DNA from: Acanthaster planci
Taxonomy: Eukaryota; Echinodermata; Asteroidea; Valvatida; Acanthasteridae
Length of the DNA stretch: 64,000 bases
Assembly: GCF_001949145.1 (NCBI RefSeq)
Contig: NW_019091494.1
Location: forward strand, 474,834-538,833
Reading direction: 5' to 3'
In this document: piece after piece, positions 24,755 through 36,900 of the stretch
Numbering within the stretch: the stretch's first letter is position 1
How the letters are laid out: the number at the start of each line of letters is the position of its first letter
The notes under the pieces: generated by a model
The model's database searches: none
The model's input: only the letters and a program-made list of their open reading frames with translations
Told to the model about the DNA's origin: nothing
Translations under genes and position numbers: made by a program

Positions 24755-24931
24755 GCCACGGTGGAGTCAAGCTGGCTCACATCGCACTTGGGCTGTCCGC
24801 CTGTAGAATCTATACGCCTTCATGACCGTGGCTTCATCCTCTCACAAATTAATCGGGTTCCCCTGTGTTATACCATAGAGCAATACGACCAACCGGGTTT
24901 TCGTTCAGATGATCAGTAAAGAGACGGCAAC

Positions 24932-27900
24932 ATGCCATCACGGCTGAGATTTTGCTCATTTGTCTTAAAAGTTGGCCGCCGGCCACGCGTTAGGCCAGCC
25001 TTGAGCTGTCTTGTGTTGGTGCTCACCTCGGCACTTTGGGAGGCCGCACGTGTCCCTGTCGCAGAGTGTCTCCCGGCTGCTGCTGCTAACTTACCAGGCG
25101 GACTGAGGTTCGGCGAGGGGGGAAGCGGGCGGTACGGACGGCACCATAGTGAGGAGAGTGCCGGTGGACAGGAGCGGGATGAAGACGCGTGGCTTGCGTG
25201 CTACGGTGAAGGTATAAAGCTTTGTCCGAATTACTTGGCTGCGACCTGAATTACGCACAAGTTCATGGAAACGGCCGCAGCTAGTTCTTATCCAGTCGTG
25301 CGTCATATCAAGCCTCAGCCAGGTGATTTGAACGCGGGTAACAAGACTCTCGTTTTGTGAATTGCCTGCTGTTTCGCCCAAACCCTAGCCCTATGACCAT
25401 GTCAAACTGCACAGAGGAAGGTCGATGGTTATGTCTTTGCAATTGCAGATTGACAGGAAGTCAAATCATGTTTTTCAAATGCTCAATTATAATCCCCTAT
25501 GGGGAAATTAAGAACAGGAACAGACTGGTAAGATTTTTAAAAATTTACAATAGCGCGGCAATCACTGGCCCTATTTTTGAAAGTGAATGGCGGTGTGGCT
25601 TCTTATTCCGTCGTTTTGCTAGCGGTTTATTGATCATAATGGAAGAGATTGATTTTTCTTTAGTGCAGATTAGTTGATTTCTGAAATGGCAGTGTCTGTG
25701 AGATTATTACTGGGTCTCCATCTTTTGGACACCTGTGATGCTTTAAATTTGTTTTAACTAATTGTCTGGAGCTAGGTCTTCACTCCATTGGCAATACAAG
25801 GAGACGCATAGACAATAGACCCAGCCGTGGTTCTGGAAGCCCGTTTCGACCTTAGTTTTAGGATGAAATTTTGTTTCAAAGATAGTCAGTTGTAATACCT
25901 TAAGCCCAAGGGTTCTTGGAAGTTGCAGCCTACCGTAGGCCTACAATAAAATAATATTATGCCAAGCCCCTGTACGACTCCTTTTTATAGCTCCATGGTT
26001 CTACTCTAGTTTGCGGCGTAGGATCGATTTGGGAGCTTTAAGGCCCTTCCACCGCGTTTTACCCGTGTTTTGTTCCCCAAGGTTATAATTAAGTTGCCCA
26101 CATCTGGAATGAATCAAACGACAGTTTCCCACATGGCTCATTAAATATATCGTTTCTTTGTTTTCAGGTACAAAGGTCACGCGCATTCCTTATAAATACG
26201 GGCTGTTACAGACTAAGATTTACGACATAGCCTACGTATGTAGCCATAACGGGCGAAATGAGCCCATTATTCCTTAGGAATGTATTTATTCTTGTTTTTT
26301 TTCAATTTCTTTCATCATTTGTATGGTTTTTCCTTCTGGTCTCATTCACACGGAATTCTTTCCATAGATTTTAAATTCAATATACATTTGAAAAGCCTGC
26401 TCAAGGAACAAGAACCGCTGGTCAAAAGAGGTGAAAGAAAATTCATGTGAAATATGCCACTTTTTTTCTTACATATTATTGCAAGCAATAGAACGGCAAA
26501 TACGATTTGCTTCCAGTTACGGATTACAATCACGGCACCGACTGCACAATTTCAATTTAATTTACAATACCGGGAAAAAGATTAAATAGAAGACTGTTTG
26601 GGGGACAGTCGGAAGACATTTCAAGAGATCATAAAAACCAAATGAATTCTTTAAATAAAAAACAATGTGCGTTTCACGGTGATGAAAGGATATTCGATGA
26701 TTCCATTCGGAATGCCAGTATGCATAGCCATATCGTAACATTTGATCCTGGAAATTTACAGCCCACCCATGGCCACATAACGTTTGGAAATAGTTGCTTC
26801 TCAAAATGCGTTGACAAAGTAAACACTTCCTACGGGCAGACGATATGTAGACAGTAGCCTATGTATGACGTTCGGTTGGTTATACCCTCCAGTCCATGAA
26901 ACAAAAGTTGAGTGTGTTTGGAGCCTTTTGAGCTTAGAACTTCAATGTCGTCAGGTTTTGTATGTGGTTGATACTGTATTTGGAATTGTACCTTAGTTGA
27001 CGTTCTGAAATGAACGTTGCATAATCCCTTTAATCCGGGTTACTTTGGGCGCATTGTGACATCATCGGAAGATCTAGATTCTCAGTCACAAATACCGCGG
27101 TGTCTAGACAAGACAGGTGAAGGTCATGTCCATGTTGTTATTAGGTCTGTTGAGGATATCTGCCTTTGCTTGCGATAAGTCAAAATTGGAACCAGCCAGA
27201 ATATTTCAAAGACAGGAGGTTTTTCCCCTCAAATACGTGTACCAGCAATAAAAATTTCTCGTGCACCGTTTTTATTTCTTCCAGTGGTTTCCATGTACAT
27301 GTGTATCCCTGGACTTGGCGTTTAATTGGCGGTTTAGTTCGGCAAACAGTTGGCGAAATAACTCTGTTTGATGCGGTCGCGCGTTTGGAGATTTCGGCGA
27401 ATTTAAAAGAACGAATTCCAACAATGGGCATTATGTCAGCGAAGAGAACTGTGCACGCAGCTGTACATGTCCCGTACACATGTAGAGTAGCCCTTGCACT
27501 GTTTGCGCACAGTGTAGAATGAAAATGACACAATCTTCCGCAGAAAAGAGTAATTTTTTTTCTTCAGCTCCTTCAGTTGGAAAAGTTTATGGGGGCACGT
27601 TTAACAGTGTACACTGTTCGCATGATCAATGAAACTATGTAAAAGTCGACTCTCATTATAAAGAACTTTGTATATCAAAATACTGTTATAAATTTCTCAA
27701 TTTCTTGAATTCCTTTATTTCTTTTTTTTTCCACTCCTTTTGTAACAAAACCTGGTTATATCATATTAGTTTGTCTGGTTCCCTAACTTTGTTATAAGCC
27801 TAACGAGGGTTGACTGAACTTATTCAAAAATTGGGGTGGGGTATTAAGCGTGTTTTGTAGTCGGCCATGCTCAAGGCGCCATGTCTCTATAAGGTACAGA

Positions 27901-30900
27901 TCTCAACGAAACTTTAAATGTAAGTTTTGCGTTCCCGTTCTCAGTTTCCTGAATATATATATATATCGATGTATGTTACAATAATTAAACAAGATTGTCT
28001 CACTGCGTATTCCGTCAATGAAAAAAGCGTACCACAGACAAAGATACCCCGCAGCACTTTTACATGTGTAACTCGGCGTCCGTCATTTCCTGCAAAACGC
28101 CCAACCGATATAAAAATCCACACTTTGACTACAAGTCATGTACACTCATGCGCAAACAGCAGGCGTTTTCCTCTTATAGGAAAGTTAACACCCTCACTGT
28201 TTCCTTTCGCTGAACACGCATGACCACAAGAAAATGAATTACAAACCACTGTCTTCCCCGCAGGCCTTTGTATTTGAAATTAATTATGGGGTTTGAAGCG
28301 AAATTGAGGTTAGAAGTTGTCAGTTGTCTCGTTTTGGTGCGGTTTGAAGCCAGACTCAAGTTAAGCTAAATAAAACATTTCTTGCTCCCCAACTCTATCT
28401 CCATCCCCACGAGAAAACTACCAGCGTGAGTTCACACAAATGGTGGGATTTAATGTAGACTAGGAAAGCGCAAATAAAGACTCGGGACACTTGCTATTCT
28501 CAATTTTGTGTCTCGTTTTGTGGCTTTAGGCTCAACTTCATGAGTCTACACCCATCTCAAACTTTGGAGGATCCGGTGTGATTTACAAATAGCTCCCCAA
28601 ATCCCAAATCCAGTCATATCAAAAGTTGATTTCATTCTGTTTGGAACCCTGTTAAAACTCAATAATGTTTTAAAACAGTCCGAGACATGAAGTAAGTTTA
28701 ATCTATGTTTTGTCTTGTATCGATTTTTGTTTTCTGTTTATCATCTATGTTTCAAACCCACTGAAGCATTAACACAGACAAGAATTAAAACCTTCTTTGG
28801 CTTGAGTTGTACTTTGCCGAAATCTGTTTAAAATAAATTTTTCGAAAGAGGGGATAGGGGAGATATCACCAGCTTGTTTCTATTGGAAGAAATGGATCAT
28901 CCATGATTCAGCTGAAAATAAGTTCAACCCATTTTATGGTATTTTGTTGTGATTGTTTTTCAGATATCTACCAGGAAGATATAGTGATGGACAGCTGGCA
29001 GAATGAAGTCCAGTATGCGGTCACAGAAGACAATGACGAGTCTGATGCACATGTCGTCAAGGTGACCGACGGACACACACAGAAACACCCACGGCAACTA
29101 GAAGAGAGACAACACTACAGAACCAAGAAGGCCTCCAGGGTCGAGATGGATCGACGCTGGCGCCGTGACCGGGAAGAAAGGTCTCGCGTGCGCCGTGGAG
29201 CGACAGCTCAGGAGGCGAGGTTGTGGCCCGGCGGATTGGTTCCGTATGAGATCCACGCAAACTGCGAGGGTAGATAGGTTATGCTTGAATATGCTAACTT
29301 CAACATTTTGCATTTTAAGGTAATGTTACAAAAAAGCTTCCCTGCTGCGCCCTTGCCACTGTTTCAACATAATTCATACCATTATGATTTTGGCATTCTG
29401 TTTATCACTTTGTAGAAGACACTAAGAATCTGGTTCTACGTGGTATGCGCCATTGGGAGGAGCACACGTGCATCCGGTTCCTGCCGCGAATCAACGAGAC
29501 TGCCTACGTGTATCTCGTCTGTACCGGTGGGTGCGTATCGTCTGACAGTCACGCTCGTTCGTGGCATGAGGATATTGGGTCAGTGGTTTGGTGTCAGACT
29601 TGACAAACTACGTTAAAATCCAGATGCCACAATCCATTTACTGGGACTTCAACGTCGATGCTGTGGGGACTGAAGGGGATCGAAGCCGCGATTTGAGAAA
29701 TGCTTGTCAGACTCTGGCCAATTGCAAGTTCGCATTCTGCGGCCTTGAACGGATAGGCCTGCAAATGCGGGATGTGTGTAAATTTAAGTTATTAAACTTT
29801 CATTCGGACTATACATGTTATAAAGAGGCCTCTGAAAAGGACACTTGCTGTAACAACTACTTGTGAGTCACTGAATGAAGCCTGTGCTGAAATTTTAAGA
29901 TTCAGGCTAAGCCTAATCTTTTGCTAGCAATTGCAAGTTCTGGGATGGTCTGGTATCCACACGAATGTACATGTACTTGTAATGTAGTCGAGACCATCCC
30001 AAGACCATTAACAAAGTGATACCAAATGCAAGACGAGTGAGGAGTGCTTTTGTTGCAGTTCAGACTGGAGGCCTTGTGTAGTTTTATGGTCTTGAGGGTC
30101 TCGATTACAGCACCGACGTTCTTCATGAACCTGCTGACGAAAGTGTACAAGAACTTGGCCTAAACTGCGAAAACAACGGCCAGTATTGTATTATAGATAC
30201 ATGTCAAATGGTTAATGAGTGGGCAGAGGGATTGGATTTTGTGTTATGAATGTCTAATACTACCTTTAATTAATCTGTGCTGCACAGATGCTGCTCCTTG
30301 ATCGGCCGAGCAGGCGCCAGGCAGGTGGTTTCCTTGGGTCCTGGGTGCAATAAATTCGGCACCATCATCCACGAACTGGGTCACGTGATCGGCTTCTGGC
30401 ACGAGCAGAGCCGGCCGGACCGAGATGATTATGTCACAGTCTTCGAGTCGAACGTTTCACCCGGGGACCACTTTAATTTCCAGCGATTTGACCATCGCGT
30501 GGTAATAGACTCTTTCACTAATAGATTCTAATTTATGTGCCAAAATATCACCCCCCCCAAAAAACCCCATTTATGTGCGCAGGCGCATAAAAAGTAATCG
30601 GAAACAGAAAGCTTGAGCAGCCCATTGAAAATGCACAGCGTCATTTTCTCTCAGCTTCTACACTTTATAACATTTTTGTCTTCGGAAAACCATCTGATTC
30701 TCATAACTATTAATATCTGGTGTGAGAGAAATGTTTTGAGGGCAACATAAAAGCTCAAAAAAATTTCTTCGTTTTAAGTGCAAGAGAGCGAAAGAAATCA
30801 GTATGGTTCCGTTCTCTGTGAGCTATAAAACAAATTGTGCAATACGTCAGAATACCATCCACCATTCTCAGTCGACGCCGCGCGAGGCAAAACAAACCTA

Positions 30901-33900
30901 ACACCAGTCTGAAGCTAGCCCGCAATTCACCCTGCGTTCAGCCCGCGATTCGGCGTTGTACGAGTGGTGACATAGCTATCGAATTGGACATGGTCAGAAA
31001 GGAGCCCTTTTGTTTTCTTTTAACCTCGTGCGCTTAGGGAGAAAGCAAAGACTATTTTTTATTTTGTCCATTGTAAAGTCCTTTTAGACCGGAAAGTAAT
31101 AGCTGTGAATAATATTAGAGGGTTTTCCGAAGACAAAAGTGAAAAAAGTGCAGAAGCTGAAAGAAAATCATAAATTATAATTAATTTATCAGTGAAGGGT
31201 CTATAATGTTTGCCTAAGCGTTTTTCGACTGCATGGCATTTCGTGGCAACGGGTGTCGGTTTTTCCCGCATAGATATTCTAACAATTGGTTACAAAAATG
31301 TGTGTTCTAGTCACACGGAACCAACTTGGCATGTGCAAAAGACAAACCAAATTTATGTTCATTGATGAAAATAACAGTGTGTACAATACTATAAAATATA
31401 ATGACGATTAATTGATAATTGATAATTGACGATGTTGCATGATGATCACTGAAAGGCAAACTTGGGAAGGGATTGGTTTTCGGCGGTCACTGTGCGTGCG
31501 TATTTGACAGGCCAAAAACGTCATTGGGCACGTGATCTAGAAAAAATACCGGAGGGCCGGTTTTCACTGAGGTAATACAAAATGACAATCTTGGGAAGAA
31601 TGACATATAAGAAAATAGAGGTACACCAGTCAAGTGTGGGGACTGGTACTCCTCCGCTGTGTTGCTTATCGTGTTAAATTTGCTAAGCATATTCTATGCT
31701 TAGGAACTTTGTGAAATGGGTCCCTGATTTGGAATGACCTTTCAGTTAGGTGTACGTGTTATTTCAGTCCCCATACTCTGCTTGATTTGGACATACAGTA
31801 TAGGCCCCTATATTCAACTTCTGCTGTTTTAGGAACTTAAGAATTTTTTACTCTGTAGCTTCCAGTTAATATTTGGCCTATGTGGATACTTCCAAAAGAA
31901 AAAAAAAGTTAAAGCAAATTATACCTTGACAATAAGTTCTTGGCGAACTTTGGTCGTCATCACATTTTGACACAAAAGAAACTTGCCTTGAAGAATATAG
32001 CTATTATTTTTTTTTCAATTTGGTAGTTCGCCTGTCAACTGTATTTGTTTCACAATGTCAGATCAACTCCTTGGACCAGCCATATGACTATGACTCCATT
32101 ATGCACTACGGACCTCGGTCCTTCAGTCGTAACTACGAGCGAACCATCATTCCAAAGAAGGAGGTGACAATCGGACAGCGCAGCGGGCTGAGCGTTGGGG
32201 ACATCCTCCAGGCCAACCTGCTCTACAGGTGCTCACGGTTTGGTTGTAAGTACAGGAGAAACAAAATAATATTATCCTAAATTAAATCCAGGTGATAAAA
32301 CCTATGAGTCGGTGTTTTGTTAAGTTTTCACTACGGATTGTACCATACTCTGTTAGACTGTGATAGCCAACCCGATCTTACAAAATATCACGGTGTACAA
32401 AGTTACGGATGATTCCTTTGGAAGCACAGTCAGTACATTCCATAACCAAGGCTTTTGCAAGACATTAAGCAACTTGCAAAGTCTGAATGAACAGTTTGTT
32501 CATAGTCCCTAGAATAATATTACCTTCTTGTATGCTGCACTTACAGGGTGTGGTGGAACCATCTTCAAGTCCAGTGGGCAGATTACTTCACCACATTACC
32601 CAGAACCCTTTGCACCCAACACGACCTGTGATTGGGCGATTTCTGTGGACGAAGACCACGCACTAAAGCTCATCTTCATTGACATCGATCTACCAGGTAT
32701 GCGCATTTACATCTTTCGCGTCTTGTTTTTTATACAGAGTCTGCCAGAACAAAATACACTGATTTCTATCCAGAAGCAATATGAAAAACATTACTGTTTA
32801 AAGGCAGATCCAGCATGACAAAAACAAGGGGCACATCATTAGGAAAGGAGTGCACCGAGGTTAACAGTCAGTCAATGAAAGCGAAGGAAAGAGGGGGAAA
32901 TGTCATTGGGACTATTAATCACTGAGTACAGAACTAATAAAGGAAATGTTCTATGGAATGGAAGTAGTGTTTCTGACGGAATGGAGGGCTTTACCACGTC
33001 TTTGTGAAAAGAAGGTGGGAGCGCAGCTTGGGATTTTAGGCGATTTCTTTTTTTTTTAATTTGATGGATTTTTATGGAGTGTGTACGTTGTGTGTGAAAG
33101 AGGTATACTCTTGCTGTTTCTTCCTCAGTCCCCATGGGGTGGCCGATCGTTCTTGACCCATGTCAGACGGAAAAACAGCGACTATAATTCACATCCATGT
33201 TTTTTGTTAATCACTTTCAATTGAAAATGTCGAAACTGGTTTCCGAAAAGGGCACGATTGACAGAGATTATTTTGCCAGCCATTTATCAAATTTGTAGAT
33301 AAATTAAAATCGACAGTTATTAAATGACGGTATTTGTTTATAGTAATGTGAACTATTGCGGCACTTCGAACTTTCTGACGGCAGTGTATACGTTCCCACT
33401 GCTTTGACATTATTGAAAGTATAGTGTAATTAACCTTCTAAAGCTTTGGCCTTCCCATGTAAAGTTCTCTCGGGACTCACTGCCTTGTTCCCACTTCCTG
33501 TGTGTCAGGTCCAGAATTATATGTCAATCGTTTTGCTGTTTTTAACCTCACCAAATTTCCCCAAGGATGGATCGGTCGTGTTTCAACGTCTGAAACCTGA
33601 AGTGGCAACGACAGATTGACATGGTACCCCCGATCTTGGGGTCAGACGGCGGGGCACGAGTACCAAGGGGTCGGAACTATTCGGATACCATCAGTGTCAC
33701 ATTGGGGTCGACGATTTCAGGAGTAAAACATGACATAGTTGAAACGTTATTTGTTGACAAGCGAATTTTTTTTTTTAGTTTCAATGTCAGTTTGTTTTTT
33801 CAGAGAGTGAAACTAAAGGTTATCGATTAAGCAATTTTGAGGTACTTCTAATGTTTTGGGCTGTTTGGCATTTAAATTATTCAGTTTTTAACCAAAGAAA

Positions 33901-36900
33901 AAAAGCACTGATGTACTTATCTCCCCAACAGGGATTTCTTTTGCCTATATGCGTGTACCTGGAATGCGAATGGAAACTAAGTTTTTTATGCGGTGAAGCA
34001 AACAACTAATCTGCGCAATTAATTTAACGCACGTTCATTAAGTTTCACTTGTCAGGTTCATCGTTCCAGTTTTGCTGTTATGAATAATTCATAACTCTTT
34101 ATTCCAAAATGAAATATTTTCACAACAGTTGATTACATAGACATGTGAAATCAATTTGTGGCTACCTTGTAGAAGGTTGTTTAAGCTGTCACTGTTGTCT
34201 TTGACGCATTTCCAGAGTTGTAATGACTCGAGTTGGTGACTCGACTAGAGTCCCAACGGGTAATAACTCGACCCGAGTCACTGCGAGCGAATGACTCCAC
34301 TCGATTCGAGTCCCTCATCAGAAGACCCGACTCGAGTGAAAGTGAACGAGACTCGAGTCCCAAAAATAAAAGCAAACTTTTTTGTGAAAAAAATATTTGT
34401 AATGACTTACAGCGCCAGCTTATAATGTTGATATCATGTGTTATTATCTTAAAGAGTTAGATGTGCAGTGACCACATTTGGAAATCCACAGGTAAATCAA
34501 AAATGCCCCCAAATGACTCTCGATCTCCTTTGTTTTTATTTATCTTGTTGTATTTAAATATTGCAATATATTGGTGACTCAAATTTACTTGAGCTAAATA
34601 CTTGACTCGAGTCGACTTTTTTGCTTAATGACTCGGCTCGAGTCACTACGTTACAACGACTCGACTTCAGTCACAAAAGTTATTGGTTACAACTCTACAT
34701 ATTGCCAAACAAAAAAAGGGGTTCTGCCCAAACTATCCACTGCTCCGGTCGTACAAACAATTCCAGTGCAGTTACAAACCCAGTTTATTTATACATGATA
34801 TCCATGATGACCCGTCACGTTTAAATTGGCAGTTGACAAAGACGGAAAATGTTCCGGAGCCCGCGTGGAAGTCCGGAATGGTCAAGGGGAGCTGGGCCGC
34901 CTGATTGGCCAGTATTGCGGCAGCACCCCACCGGAGCCCATTACGGTGGACTCGGGAAGGGCATGGCTCCGTTTCCGGTCTGGTACAAGTGCAGAGTTCC
35001 AGTCCCGAGCTGGCTTCGCAGCCAAGTTTGAATCGGTGTGTAAGTATTTCGAAGCCCATTGAAAATGATTTTTAACAAATAAAATACAGAATAATAAATG
35101 TAGACGGGTGTTCCTTATATCAGATTAACCTCATCCCTATTATTACCGCCAAAGTAGAGTAAAATCGCCAAAATATTTGCCTTCTTATTTTTTTCTCCCC
35201 TATAAGCAAAAGTAGAAGAGTATTTGGCAATAACCAGCTTCACATGTGTTTGTTTTACAGCTATGACATATAGCCCACTATACGAGATTTCCCCATGGAG
35301 CAACCTACCTGTGGTCGCATTTCAAATGAAACACAGTGCACCTTTGCAAATGGGCCTAAATATTATTTCACGCACCAGGAGGTTAACCTGTCGATATGTG
35401 ATACCAGAGTAATGTTATCAGAACAATAGATCGCTAGCGCGCTGGGGAGTTGCTGGTGGTTGTACATATTTGTTTTAGCAGCTGTTGTTAGGGATAAGAG
35501 ATAATTATATGTATCCTGGCGGATACACGACGTGAGGAATAGAAGTTGCATGATTCTAGGATTGATGAGAAAATGCTGCACATGTAATAACAAAGTAACC
35601 ATGGCCTACATATAACTACACATGTACCGTTTTATTATCATTGACGTTGCGTTATGGTCTGGGGACCTTTTTGGAGTCAAAGGTTAAGACGTGTTTCGAG
35701 GGAACATTAGAGTCAGTTTGTATTAATTTGCATGTTCTGTTATAGGCACAAAAACCCCTTCTTGGTGTGAAAACCACGTGCAACGGTTGTTTTGGGTTCC
35801 ACTTGATCTTATAGTGTCAGCATTGAGAAATTTTTGATTGCAGAATATAGGGGGGTTGAACACGGAATATTTGCTATCACTTTTCTGTAAACAGGAAGTT
35901 AAAAGACTTTGCCAATTTTTTTCCCGCCGAGGCCTGGTGATACGTGACATGTTTTTGGTGCGTCTATAAATGTAAAGAAAAAGAGTTGATTAAGCTGCCT
36001 TTCCAGGGCGCTTTAGAATAGCGTGTTTTTACCAGATATGTGGTTTGAATTTCTTTTGCCTTGCATTTTGACGAGCTGTTTATCCAATACAGCTTTTGAC
36101 AGTCCTCTGACGGCAAGCAGTGGCATATTGAAAAGCCCGAATTATCCCGGCTGCTTCCCGCCTGATACTGACAGCGTCTGGCAGATCACTGTAGATGAAG
36201 GGTTCATCGTTACCCTCCGGATTCTGGAATTGCTTATACCAGGTAGGACACACCATAAAGACTCCTCTGCCTTAAACTGGCGCTGCCATTCTTACTAAGC
36301 AGGCATTAAAGTTGTCCTAAACCAAGTACAATTACATAACATGCAGTGCCCTTTAGCACGATATGTTAACGGGTAATCTTTGCTTAAATAGTTTTCCTTG
36401 TTTGGGAAATTTTTGTGCTACAGCAGGTCTATCAGCTGACTACTGAACGCTGACCAATCAGTGAGCGCTACAGGACAAAGAAATAAAAAGTGAAGTACAT
36501 TTGGGTTATATAGAAACAAAGACATGTCAGATTCAGTGTGAAAGATAATAATTGTACGTATTGCGCTTGAGCTGGGACATGGTGCGAAAATGATTGCATC
36601 GCATGGTTGTATGCATTAGTTTTTTCTTGTTTAATGAAAAATGTTCCCGTCAGCGAATTTACCTCTCCTTGCTGACCTCTTCAATATCAAAGTGTCTTCA
36701 GCAACTGGTTGCTATGGCGACTTTCTCAAGATAATTGACGGAGACACCGGACAATCTCCTCTCATTACCAAGATATGCCAGACTCAGCTCAATGTGGGCG
36801 TGGCCTCTAGCGGCCGGAGCCTGCGCGTTGAGATGCACTCAGGTCACCCGGACAGGCGGGGCAACGAGACTCAGCCAACCAGATTCCACGCAAAGTACTT

